Shown piece after piece: positions 28,701 to 36,590 of a stretch of 64,000 nt of DNA. The stretch comes from Acidobacteriota bacterium (GTDB lineage: Bacteria > Acidobacteriota > Terriglobia > Bryobacterales > Bryobacteraceae). The position numbers and the translations under genes were made by a program. The notes under the pieces are model-generated. The model was not told the origin of the DNA and did no database searches. It saw only the letters and a list, made by a program, of their open reading frames with translations. The stretch spans positions 1-64,000 of the forward strand of contig JAFDVS010000035.1 in the NCBI GenBank assembly GCA_018268935.1, written 5' to 3'. Each line of letters starts with the position of its first letter. The stretch's first letter is position 1.

Positions 28701-28861
28701 TATTGCTTCAACTCAACAGGCAGATATTCGCGGTTCAGATACCCATTGAGCAGCAGAAAATAAAAGCTCGGCCGCGCGCTGAGAGGCGGATTGCGAAAGC
28801 CCTGCTCCAAGCTTGGCTGCGTTTGAACCGCAGCAAAAAGGAAAAGCAGCAATCGCATCAT
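25736..28861 (-). CDS. Glycoside hydrolase family 106-like (alpha-L-rhamnosidase)
   Basis: About 1041 residues with signal peptide RLLLFLFAAVQTQP. N-terminal motifs SARPSFYFLLLNGYLNREYL and the later RYINEVIRRL, SYEVRGQVWTP and AMEAFTSSYHWYEGP fit the large multi-domain GH106 family. A beta-sandwich near the C-terminus (DGPWEVRF, GRVTLDLGEMWAMAEVTVN, LRVRVANNWVNRL) resembles the sugar-binding-like domain common in this group. It probably removes rhamnose from plant polysaccharides in the periplasm or outside the cell. It lies 15 bp downstream of the TonB-dependent receptor gene on the same strand, as expected for a sugar-uptake locus. Specificity is inferred. Confidence 0.82.
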   Translation of the reverse strand: MMRLLLFLFAAVQTQPSLEQGFRNPPLSARPSFYFLLLNGYLNREYLPVELKQYRDAGFGSLTLFDMGARGDKAAQPPAGPEFLSAQSAADIAHVIRTAGGLGMDVDLSVSSSWDMGASWVKPEEASMTLLSAHVDVEGSRTVDMPLPLPALPAETPRLADGQPQFRKEIATLAIRDARPLEGYTFIIQLEPPYPRQIHRVVLFNTNAPGCTVSVSTTTPDSEAFRTILNTKLERKEGAQSFAVAATPAKYIKLTLQNAASGSTALGEFQAWTTEERNVALSHKVNRLVDGADIVRQPSSLGQLGDWAASNIHDNVLDGPRGSWMSGPAPLRVDQMEQIQDISRHVDAQGRLRWTAPAGRWRVIRYLAVNTGEKLKVPSPNSDGLATDHFSEPATVRYINEVIRRLQPAVGDLRKSALKELYLASYEVRGQVWTPSFLEEFRKRRQYDLTPYLPALTGSQIKDESTTERVLYDYRKTQGELLVDNYYRAAVRTAGQAGLGVESEAGGPGPPIHQVPVDALLANSAVTTVRGEFWPYRQNAAAMWVVKETAAAAHIYGKPIVAMEAFTSSYHWYEGPQDLKASADRAFAEGMNHVVWHTASHHPPEAGKPGWVYYAGTHLTPNVVWWPFARPFLDYLARASFLLRQGLPVSDVLHYYGDQGYNFVPPKHVDAGTGYGYDYDVTNADALVRRLSVQKGRLTLPEGTQYAVLALPDREDIDLEVLRKLATLAEQGATIVGPKPKRATGYSGYPGKDAQVRELADLLWGRGLIKNRAVREAMGSLGVGPDLRFSGDESAIDFVHRRTANEDIYFVRNKTKEWVEGDATFRVSGRRPEIWDAVTGNIEARAGNPVHLRLAPDGSTFVVFRDGAGKAAPPGARRESSAITLDGPWEVRFAPNLGAPAQAVFPKLISWTEHMDDGIRYYSGIAEYRKQFVVKERAGRVTLDLGEMWAMAEVTVNNGKPQVVWQRPFEADITADVKVGVNELRVRVANNWVNRLVGDARNAGPKIAKTNVTTNSPAGIPWAKVEPRASGLLGPVRVLSK

Positions 28862-28876
28862 CGGCCACTCCACAAA

Positions 28877-31800
28877 CTAAAAATAATACTTCAAGCCAAA
28901 CTGGATGTTACGAGGCGCCGTCACCTGCGACGTGATCTGACCGAAGGAACCGACGGCCGTGATGTCACGTCCCGGAGGCCCGTAACTCACATGGTTCGGC
29001 AGGTTGAAGAACTCGACACGGAAGTCGACGTACTGCGCTTCGGTCACCTTGAACTTCTTCCCGATCGAAGCATCAATGTTGAAGTAGCTAGGCGCGCGCA
29101 GCGTTCCCACGCCGGCAGTACCGAACGTGCCCAATGCCGGCACACCATAAGCGCACTTGCCGTCATCGACTCCGGCCGCACAGAAGCTGGAAGCATCAAC
29201 GGGGCCGAAGAACCGATCGACAGTCTGCGAAGTGATCACCAGCGGCCGGTAGTAGTTGGCGCGAACGTTGCCGCGCACGGATTGGCCCGTGTTCGTCTGT
29301 GCAGCGGCGGCATTCACCGTCACGGGGAAGCCGGAATGCGTGGACAGGAAGTAGTTCACGCTCCACCCGCCGATCACCATATCCAGCGCCCGGTGCATCG
29401 ACGAGCCGAACTTCTTGCCCTGCCCAACAGGCAACACATACAGCCCGCCCACCGTGAAGTTGTGCTTCACATCAAAGCAGGCCGGCCCGAAATTGGCGCG
29501 GCGATCATAGGCATTCTGCCAGTAAGCGCCGTCCGAGTTCACCGCGGCGCAACCGTAGTAGCCCAGGTTGTCCGTCAGCGTCTTCGAAAACGTATAGGCC
29601 GAAAGCAGTTCCAGTCCGCCGCTAAAGCGGTGCCGCATCGTCATCTGCAATGCGTTGTACCGGCTGGTGCCGCTCGATTCCGTCAAAGCGATGTTGCCCA
29701 CGTTCGGAAGCACCTTCGCCAGCGGACGGCGGTCATTCAGGTTCGTCCACGTGCTGAATGGACCTGTGCCCGGCAGCGGCTGGTTGGCTTCGTGCGGCAC
29801 GATCAGGTGCGTCGCGCGATTCCCCACATATCCCGCCGAGAACGAAGTGCCGCGAGCCACCTGGTATTCCAGCGTGAAGTTGTATTGGTTGGTGAACTGC
29901 GGCCGTAGATCGAGATCCCATGCCCGCGCCTGATAGAACGGCGCCGAGCCCGTGCGCGGCCCGGTCAGATCGCCCGCGCCAATCACATCCGCAAAACCCG
30001 TGCGAATGTCGCCCGGCGTCCGTGCGTCGTAGTTCACGTTCGATTCCACAAAGAACGGCGGATTCAGCGGAAGCCGCAGATTCGCTCCCGTTCCTTCCAA
30101 GAAACTCGAGAAACGGTATCCGCCGCGCACCACCAGCCGGTTCTTCAACGCATCCGGGGTCCACGCAAAACCGATCGTCGGCATGAACTGCTTGCGATAA
30201 GGCTTGTACAGCCCGCGCCCGAATTCGCTCTTGCCGGGATAAATCAGCTCGCCCGTGTACGTGTTGATGTTCACCTGCCGGTCGGCCACTTCCTCCAGCG
30301 GCGAAATGTATTCCCACCGCAGCCCGAGGTTGATCGTCAGGTTGCGCCGCGCTTTCCAGTCGTCCTGCAGATACATGGCGTTGCGCCAGTGGCGCTGCCC
30401 CCACTTGCCCGTCACCGCGCCGCGCCCTTTGGCCGAAAGCGTGTTCAGCAGAAAGTCCGCGTAATCGAACCCCGAATATCCGCCGGAGTACGTGAACGTC
30501 CCCAGCGCTCCGTTATTGCCCGCGTAGTAGTGATTCTGCTGGGCGCGAAACAACTGGCCACCAAACTTAATGAGGTGCGCCGCGGCCTGATAGGTGAAGT
30601 GCGTCTGTGCCTGGTAGTTGTTCTGCTTCGAATCGGCGATGGATGCGCCTGTGCCAATGCCCGTCAGCCCGCCGCCCAGCGTGATGCCGCTGATGCCGGC
30701 GATCGGCTGCCCGCCCGCGATACCGAGCTTCGCGTTCCCGTCGCTGCCCAACTTGCCTGACCAGTCGATCACGTTATTCGCAATCCCCGTCCGGCTGTAC
30801 GAAATGCGCGATTCATTCACCAGCCGCGGTGAATACGTGCGCGTCCAACTCATTAGCGCGCTCGTTGTGGGGCCGTCGTCGCCGCCCGTCAACAACAGCG
30901 GCAGCGCCGCACGTGCGCCAATCTGCTCGTACCGCCCAATGGACCATCGCCCTGAGATGGAATCTTTGTCGGTGACACGGAAGTCCACCTTCGCGTCAGC
31001 CTGATGATTACTCAGCTTGCTCGCCGAATTCGAAAGGTAGTTGCCCGTGACACCCAGCGCACCGGTGCCCGGATTGTTCGGCAACGGGTACAGGTCCGGG
31101 CTGCTGAACAGCTTCTGTGCCACCGGATTGGTGATCCGCGCCACCGGGATGATGTTCCCCGCGAAAGGCGCACGCGTAGCCGCGCTATCACCCGTCGTAG
31201 GATCGCGGATAATCTGCGGAATGCGCGAAAGATCGCCGCTCCGCCACGTTTGCGGCGCCACGCTGCCCGAAGCCGGACCCGAGGTGCGCTGCTCCGTACC
31301 TTCATAATCGACGAAGAAAAATGCCTTGTTGCGCACGATAGGCCCGCCCAGCGTGCCGCCAAAAATGTTCCGCCGGAAAGCATTGCGCGGAGTCAGGGTC
31401 CGGTTGGCGAAGAACCCGTTGGCGTCCAGTTTTTCGTTGCGCAAAAATTCGACCACATTGCCGTGGATCTGATTCGTTCCGCTCTTCAGCGTCATCACCA
31501 CGCTGGCGCCACCCACATTGCCGTACTCGCCGCCGCCGTTGCCCGTGATCACTTTCACTTCTTCCAGCGCATCGACGTTCGGCTGGTACCCGATGCGGTT
31601 GCCGACGGTTTCACCCGTCTCCACACCATCGAGCAGGAAGTTATTCGTCTGTTCGCGATTGCCGTTAACCTGCGGCCGGCTGCCGCTGCTTTGAAAACGT
31701 GCCGACGTGCTCATCACCGTGGGTGAAGTGCTGATGGCGCCCGGTATGAGCAGCGTCAGTGTCGCAAAGTTGCGTCCATTCAACGGCAGGGAAGTGAGCT

Positions 31801-32215
31801 TGGTCGAATTGATGGAATCACCAGTTGCCGTGGATTCCGTTTGCAGGATAGGAGCGACGGTGCTGACCTCCACGCTCTGCGTCAATTCACCGACTTCCAT
31901 CTTGAAATCAATACGGGCGATCTGGTTCACTTCCAGCGTAAACGGCCCCAATGTGGCCTTCTTGAAGCCGGGGTTCTCGGCAACCACGTTGTAGCCGCCC
32001 ACCGGCAGAAACGGCAGATTGTACACGCCAGCCCCGTTCGCCTGCGCCGTGTAAGTAAGCGCGGTAGCGGAGTTGGTCGCGATCACCTTGGCGTTCGGAA
32101 TGGCTGCCCCAGTGGCATCGGTAACGGTACCGGTGATGGAGGCGGTGATGGTTTGGGCGGATCCTGGAACGGTGAGGAAGGCCAGTGAAAGCAAAGTGAG
32201 AAGTGGAACTCTCAT
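28877..32215 (-). CDS. TonB-dependent receptor, Oar-like, with carboxypeptidase-regulatory domain
   Basis: About 1112 residues. A signal peptide (RVPLLTLLSLAFLTVPGSAQ) is followed by an N-terminal regulatory-like beta-sandwich (ITGTVTDATGAAIPNAKV), a plug region (LPLNGRNFATLTLLIPG, QTNNFLLDGVE) and a long beta-barrel ending with an aromatic residue (IQFGLKYYF), the outer-membrane insertion signal. The protein sits in the outer membrane; the family imports or binds large ligands using TonB energy. The start is ATG 32215; upstream in-frame ATG codons reach to 32323 but precede no signal sequence. The downstream GH106 gene suggests a plant glycan ligand. Confidence 0.93.
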   Translation of the reverse strand: MRVPLLTLLSLAFLTVPGSAQTITASITGTVTDATGAAIPNAKVIATNSATALTYTAQANGAGVYNLPFLPVGGYNVVAENPGFKKATLGPFTLEVNQIARIDFKMEVGELTQSVEVSTVAPILQTESTATGDSINSTKLTSLPLNGRNFATLTLLIPGAISTSPTVMSTSARFQSSGSRPQVNGNREQTNNFLLDGVETGETVGNRIGYQPNVDALEEVKVITGNGGGEYGNVGGASVVMTLKSGTNQIHGNVVEFLRNEKLDANGFFANRTLTPRNAFRRNIFGGTLGGPIVRNKAFFFVDYEGTEQRTSGPASGSVAPQTWRSGDLSRIPQIIRDPTTGDSAATRAPFAGNIIPVARITNPVAQKLFSSPDLYPLPNNPGTGALGVTGNYLSNSASKLSNHQADAKVDFRVTDKDSISGRWSIGRYEQIGARAALPLLLTGGDDGPTTSALMSWTRTYSPRLVNESRISYSRTGIANNVIDWSGKLGSDGNAKLGIAGGQPIAGISGITLGGGLTGIGTGASIADSKQNNYQAQTHFTYQAAAHLIKFGGQLFRAQQNHYYAGNNGALGTFTYSGGYSGFDYADFLLNTLSAKGRGAVTGKWGQRHWRNAMYLQDDWKARRNLTINLGLRWEYISPLEEVADRQVNINTYTGELIYPGKSEFGRGLYKPYRKQFMPTIGFAWTPDALKNRLVVRGGYRFSSFLEGTGANLRLPLNPPFFVESNVNYDARTPGDIRTGFADVIGAGDLTGPRTGSAPFYQARAWDLDLRPQFTNQYNFTLEYQVARGTSFSAGYVGNRATHLIVPHEANQPLPGTGPFSTWTNLNDRRPLAKVLPNVGNIALTESSGTSRYNALQMTMRHRFSGGLELLSAYTFSKTLTDNLGYYGCAAVNSDGAYWQNAYDRRANFGPACFDVKHNFTVGGLYVLPVGQGKKFGSSMHRALDMVIGGWSVNYFLSTHSGFPVTVNAAAAQTNTGQSVRGNVRANYYRPLVITSQTVDRFFGPVDASSFCAAGVDDGKCAYGVPALGTFGTAGVGTLRAPSYFNIDASIGKKFKVTEAQYVDFRVEFFNLPNHVSYGPPGRDITAVGSFGQITSQVTAPRNIQFGLKYYF

Positions 32216-32325
32216 GGGTTCCGCATAGTATAGCGGATTGTGAGTTTCTTCAATGTAAAAAACAAAGACCGCCTCAGCAACCGATGGTGAGGAAGTCCGA
32301 TCCTGTATCATGATGCGAGACAACC
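32216..32325. promoter_or_regulatory. Divergent regulatory region, receptor versus hybrid regulator
   Basis: This 110-bp gap separates the divergently transcribed TonB receptor and IclR/LacI-type regulator genes, and a regulator binding site is expected here. On the minus strand TATACT (32232-32227) is preceded by TTGAAG (32253-32248) with only 15 bp between, a weak promoter candidate. I could not find a convincing operator palindrome. Confidence 0.35.
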
Positions 32326-33453
32326 ATGGACCCCTCCGTCCAGTCCGTAGAGCGTGCCTGCCGCCTCCTCAAATCCTTCCGCCAGGAAGACGAAGTGCTC
32401 CGCCTCCGCGACCTCGTAGAGCGCACAGGCCTGCACAAAGCCACAGCCTCCCGTCTCCTGCGCACCCTCGAACAGGAAGGACTCATCGAAAGAGTCGGTG
32501 ACTCCCGGTTTCGCACTACGATACGCGTCCCTAGCCGCCGGCGCTACCGCATCGGCTTCGCCACCCGCGGCGTCGACACCCCGTTCTCCAAAGCCGTCAC
32601 CGAAAGCGTCCAGCGCGCCGCCGCCGAAGGTGGCATGGAACTGGTCACCGTCAGCAGTCACCGCAGTCCGCGCACGGCGCTCCGCAACGCCGAATCGCTC
32701 GTCAAAGAAGGCGTCGACCTCGTCATCGAATTCCAAAGCCACGAACGCCTCGCGCCCGTCATCGCCTCGCGTTTCGTCGAAGCAGGCATCCCCGTCATCG
32801 CCATCGAAATCCCCCACCCCGGCGCAACGTTCTTCGGCGCAAACAATTACCAGGCCGGCCTCATCGGCGGACGCGCCATCGGCAAATGGGTCAAGGAAAA
32901 CTGGAAGGGCCAGGCCGCTTCCATTCTATTAATCGAAGAAGAGGTCGCCGGCCCGCTGGTGAAACTCCGCATCAGCGGAATGCTCGCCGGCCTCCGCGAA
33001 ATCCTCCCCGCGGTCGAGCATGTGGAAACCACCGAAATGGACGGCCGCGGTTCCCTCGAAAAAACCATGGAAGCCGTCCGCCGCCGCCTCCGCCACGCTC
33101 CCCCTCGCAAGACCGTTGTGCTCGCCGGCAATGACCGCATGGCCCTCGGCGCCATCCGCGCCTTTGAAGAAGCAGGCCGCGCCAGGGATTGCGCCGTCAT
33201 GGGACAGAACGCCACCCTCGAAGCCCGCGTCGAAATGCGCCGCAACGGCAGCCCCCTTGTCGGCTCCGTCGCCTACTTCCCCGAACGTTACGGAGACGAA
33301 GTCATCCGCCTCGCCGAAGCGATTCTCGGCGGCCGCGCCGTACCACCCGCCGTCTTCGCCAAGCACGACCTCATCACCCGAGCCAACGTCGATGGCGTCT
33401 ATCCGCTCGATCGCGTCATGCCCCAATTCCTCGCCGTCCCGCTGATCGGGTGA
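32326..33453 (+). CDS. Transcriptional regulator: IclR-type HTH joined to a LacI-type sugar-binding domain
   Basis: 375 residues. Residues about 5-58 form an IclR-type winged helix (SVERACRLLKSF, LRDLVERTGLHKATASRLL, LEQEGLIERV). From about 72 on, a type 1 periplasmic-binding-protein-like sensor follows (YRIGFATRGVDTPFSKAV, PVIAIEIPHPGATFFGAN, VVLAGNDRMALGAIRAFEEA). IclR regulators usually carry a different effector domain and LacI regulators a different HTH, so this is a hybrid. It is divergent from the receptor/GH106 operon and probably controls it in response to a sugar. No signal peptide, so cytoplasmic. Confidence 0.85.
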   Translation: MDPSVQSVERACRLLKSFRQEDEVLRLRDLVERTGLHKATASRLLRTLEQEGLIERVGDSRFRTTIRVPSRRRYRIGFATRGVDTPFSKAVTESVQRAAAEGGMELVTVSSHRSPRTALRNAESLVKEGVDLVIEFQSHERLAPVIASRFVEAGIPVIAIEIPHPGATFFGANNYQAGLIGGRAIGKWVKENWKGQAASILLIEEEVAGPLVKLRISGMLAGLREILPAVEHVETTEMDGRGSLEKTMEAVRRRLRHAPPRKTVVLAGNDRMALGAIRAFEEAGRARDCAVMGQNATLEARVEMRRNGSPLVGSVAYFPERYGDEVIRLAEAILGGRAVPPAVFAKHDLITRANVDGVYPLDRVMPQFLAVPLIG

Positions 33454-33483
33454 CGGCTCTGCGATACCCTGGATGTTTGTCTC

Positions 33484-34275
33484 ATGGCTCAACCTGCACT
33501 ACTGGAGTTTCGCAACATCACCGTTTCCCACGACGGGTTTATCGGGCTCGATAACTTGACGCTCACCATTCGCGAAGGCGAGCACATCGCCCTGCTCGGT
33601 CCCAACGGCAGCGGCAAATCGACTTTCATCAAGACGCTCACCCGGGACTGCTATCCGCTCTGGAAAGAAGAATCCTCGGTCCGCATTTTCGGACGCGAAA
33701 CGTGGAATGTATTCGACCTTCGCCCGCTCTTCGGAATCGTCCACAACGATCTCATGCAGAGCTATCTGCGCTATCCCTATTCCGGCCGCGAAGTCGTCCT
33801 CAGCGGCTTCTTCTCCAGCGTCGGCATCTGGCCCAATCACGAAGTGACGGAAGCAATGGAAGAGCGCGCCGACGAGATTCTCGAGTTGATGGAAATACCG
33901 CATCTGGCCGAACGCACCGTCAATCAGATGTCCACCGGAGAAGGCCGCCGCCTCCTCATCGGACGTGCTCTCGCCCACCGGCCCAAAGCCCTGATCCTCG
34001 ATGAACCCACCGCCAGCCTCGACATCCGCGCCACCCACGAATTGATCGAAATCATGAGCCGTGTGGCCAAAGAGACCACCATCATCCTGGTCACCCATCA
34101 GCTCTCCGACATCATCCCCGAAATCCAGCGCGTCGTCCTGCTGCGCAAAGGACGCCTCTTCCTCGATGGCCCAAAGAAAGACGTGCTCTCCACCGAAGCC
34201 CTCTCGGCACTATTCGAAATGCCTGTCGAGGTCCTCGAACGCCGCGGCTACTTCCACCTCATTCAGGGCAGTTGA
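33484..34275 (+). CDS. ABC transporter ATP-binding protein
   Basis: 263 residues. Walker A is LLGPNGSGKST, the signature region is NQMSTGEGRRLLIGRAL (a variant of LSGGQ), Walker B is ALILDEPT and the switch His is in ILVTHQL. Layout and the STGE-type signature resemble the ModF/YlmA-type cytosolic ATPases rather than importers. No permease or binding-protein gene is adjacent. Its end overlaps the convergent propeller gene by 17 bp. Confidence 0.9.
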   Translation: MAQPALLEFRNITVSHDGFIGLDNLTLTIREGEHIALLGPNGSGKSTFIKTLTRDCYPLWKEESSVRIFGRETWNVFDLRPLFGIVHNDLMQSYLRYPYSGREVVLSGFFSSVGIWPNHEVTEAMEERADEILELMEIPHLAERTVNQMSTGEGRRLLIGRALAHRPKALILDEPTASLDIRATHELIEIMSRVAKETTIILVTHQLSDIIPEIQRVVLLRKGRLFLDGPKKDVLSTEALSALFEMPVEVLERRGYFHLIQGS

Positions 34276-35902
34276 TCGCGTGAATCTCCGTCTTGGTGTA
34301 GCCGGAAAGATAGGCCAGCCGGCCTTGCTTCGGCTGCACCCGCACGGCGCCGGTAGGCCGGAACTCCCAACCAAGCCGGAACGGTTTCTCGCCAGTGGGA
34401 AAGATGCGCCACACCGAAGGCGGCGACGTGGGAATAGCCGCAAGCAGCGTCTGATTGTCCGCTTCCCAATCAAGCCCCGCTGCGCCCCCGCCACGTAGAT
34501 TCGCAGCCTGCCGCGCCATCGAGCTGTCCAGCCCCATCGTGAAAATGTTCTCCACACCATCGGCGCGCAGCGCATACGCAATGCGCAGTCCATCGTGCGA
34601 AACGGTGAGATGCTTCACCGTTGCCCCACTGGCACGATACAGGTCATGTTCCGTACCAGCCGCATCGCGCAACCGAATCGACTCGCCGTTCGTATACACG
34701 ACGCCCTTCGCCGTGTCCACGCCCTCTAACCCCATATAGGTGCCGGCATGCTCGCGCACCAGCGGCTTCGCCACTCCCGACTCCGCATCGATCACGAACA
34801 ACCCGCGCTGTCCGTGCCGATCGCTCCCACCAACCAGCAACGCGCGCCCGTCGCGTTGCCATGACACCGAGTCCACATGCGCCAGCTTCGGATCAAGCAC
34901 CGTGGTCTTTCCGGAAGCGCTATCGGCCACCGCGATAAACTTCGATTCCATCCCGAAATTCTCATTCGCCGCCCGCGTCAGAAAGGCCAGCCGTGTCCCA
35001 TCGGGCGACCACGCCGGGTCACTCGAAGCATTCCCCAGCCGCACCGGTTTCTCCCCGGGCGCATGGACAAAAATCCCCGGCTCGCCGTTGCGCAAAGCGT
35101 AATAGAGCACGTTGTTGCGCGTGATGCCCAAGGGCAGTGCCCGCCCCAACGTGCCTATGCGCGCCGCCTCACCGCCATCCACGGCAGCGTGGTACAGATC
35201 GCCGCCGCGCAGAAACACAATGCGCTTCCCGTCAGCCGTGAACAGCGGAAACGTATCGTGCTCCGGTTTCCCCAGCACCCGCTTCTTCGCCGATCCATCG
35301 GTGGCCAGCACAAAGATCGTGCGCCGCCCCTCGGCCTCCGTGCGCAGATCATCAAACGCGATCCATTTCCCATCCGGCGATAGCGCCATCTTGTTCGGAT
35401 ACACCCAATCGAGCGACGCCAGCACCTGCACGTTCCCGCCGCCCGCCGGCACAAACGCGATCTGGCTCACGTTGTCTTCCCGGAAAAACAACGTGAGAAT
35501 GCGCGAACCATCCGGCGACCACGCGCACGGTTGCACGAATGGCCGTTCGCGGTTGCGATGCACAGTCACAGGTTCCCCACCCGCTGCATCGATGACCCGT
35601 AATTCGTAAAAACCCTCCCGATTGCGCCAGGCATACGCAATGCGGCGCGAATCGGCCGACACAATCGAGAAATACGCGAATTCCCCCGCCACCGGCGCAG
35701 TGAGGCGTTTCACTTCGCCCGTGGCGATCATGCGGATAGCAAGGCTGCCGGTCTTCGGATCGGAGAGCGTGAGAAAGCGCCCATCCGGCGAAGGCGCGCC
35801 AAGGTGGCTTACCTGCAAATCGTCCCACAGCAGGCGCGGCGCCACTGTGTCCGCCCACATAGCCCCGGGAATCGTCGCAAGAAAAACGCGCCGCGACAAC
35901 AA
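34259..35902 (-). CDS. Exported TolB/WD40-like beta-propeller protein
   Basis: 547 residues with a Tat-like leader (LSRRVFLATIPGAMW) and at least seven propeller units bearing SPDG or SxDG turns: LGAPSPDGRFLTL, CAWSPDGSRILTL, ALSPDGKWIAFDD, PAWSPDGTRLAFL and others. Similar blades occur in TolB and in the N-terminal part of S9 peptidases, but no peptidase domain follows here. Likely a scaffold or binding protein outside the cytoplasm. It lies 11 bp after the zinc-ribbon membrane gene. Confidence 0.82.
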   Translation of the reverse strand: MLSRRVFLATIPGAMWADTVAPRLLWDDLQVSHLGAPSPDGRFLTLSDPKTGSLAIRMIATGEVKRLTAPVAGEFAYFSIVSADSRRIAYAWRNREGFYELRVIDAAGGEPVTVHRNRERPFVQPCAWSPDGSRILTLFFREDNVSQIAFVPAGGGNVQVLASLDWVYPNKMALSPDGKWIAFDDLRTEAEGRRTIFVLATDGSAKKRVLGKPEHDTFPLFTADGKRIVFLRGGDLYHAAVDGGEAARIGTLGRALPLGITRNNVLYYALRNGEPGIFVHAPGEKPVRLGNASSDPAWSPDGTRLAFLTRAANENFGMESKFIAVADSASGKTTVLDPKLAHVDSVSWQRDGRALLVGGSDRHGQRGLFVIDAESGVAKPLVREHAGTYMGLEGVDTAKGVVYTNGESIRLRDAAGTEHDLYRASGATVKHLTVSHDGLRIAYALRADGVENIFTMGLDSSMARQAANLRGGGAAGLDWEADNQTLLAAIPTSPPSVWRIFPTGEKPFRLGWEFRPTGAVRVQPKQGRLAYLSGYTKTEIHAINCPE

Positions 35903-35913
35903 CGCTTTGCTTC

Positions 35914-36396
35914 CTACCGCCCCGCCTGCGCCGCTGCCATTGGCCCCACAATCGGCAGCTCCATCCGCTCATTGTTGTACGCCTTCCACATCAGGAACAG
36001 CCACAACAAAAATGAGCCGAGTCCGACCACCAGTTGCAGCAGCCCGTAGAGGAACGCCAATGGTCCAGGCAGCAGGTACAGCAAAAAAATCGAACCCACC
36101 CAAAATACGATCGTAGCCAGATGAAAGAAGATTGCCTGATACGCGTGGAACTTGATTCGCGGGTTCTGATTGTAGGGCGCGATGGCCAGGAAAAGAATCC
36201 CCGTGATCAGCCCCAGCAGATAGCAGAGAGCGCTGGCTGCGTTCTCCGGCAGCCCCGCCTGTGCATTCGATTGCGGCGCAGCCTGATAGGACGGCGGGGG
36301 AGGCGGTGCTCCCGGCGCAGCGCCTCCGATGGTGGCGCCGCACGCCGCACAGAACCGGCCTTCGGCGGATTGGCCACAGTTGGGACAAAATGGCAT
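35914..36396 (-). CDS. Zinc-ribbon membrane protein (DUF4870-like)
   Basis: About 160 residues from ATG 36396. The N-terminal zinc ribbon is FCPNCGQSAEGRFCAACG (four Cys). A Pro-rich linker follows, then three or so membrane helices (ALCYLLGLITGILFLAI, IFFHLATIVFWVGSIFLLYL, LLQLVVGLGSFLLWLFLMW). The membrane part resembles DUF4870 proteins, whose function is unknown. The in-frame extension to 36489 lacks conservation. Confidence 0.82.
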   Translation of the reverse strand: MPFCPNCGQSAEGRFCAACGATIGGAAPGAPPPPPSYQAAPQSNAQAGLPENAASALCYLLGLITGILFLAIAPYNQNPRIKFHAYQAIFFHLATIVFWVGSIFLLYLLPGPLAFLYGLLQLVVGLGSFLLWLFLMWKAYNNERMELPIVGPMAAAQAGR

Positions 36397-36590
36397 GGGC
36401 AGAATCTCCTCCGGGTTATGATAGGCCCTTTGGCGGCAAAATGCACCTGGGTCGCCGCACTCCATGTTGCTCCCGTGCGTCGATTGCATTTAGACTAGGT
36501 AAATCCAGCGCACAGCCAAGCGTTCTGAAACGCTTCTGTTCTTTGCCTCGTAGCAAACTGCACGTGCGAAGGTTACGAGGAAGGAGCACT

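Noticed and set aside
27641..29908. Plus-strand frame of 755 codons over GH106 and the TonB receptor
   Set aside because: Spans two well-supported antisense genes and their junction; composition is that of a shadow frame.
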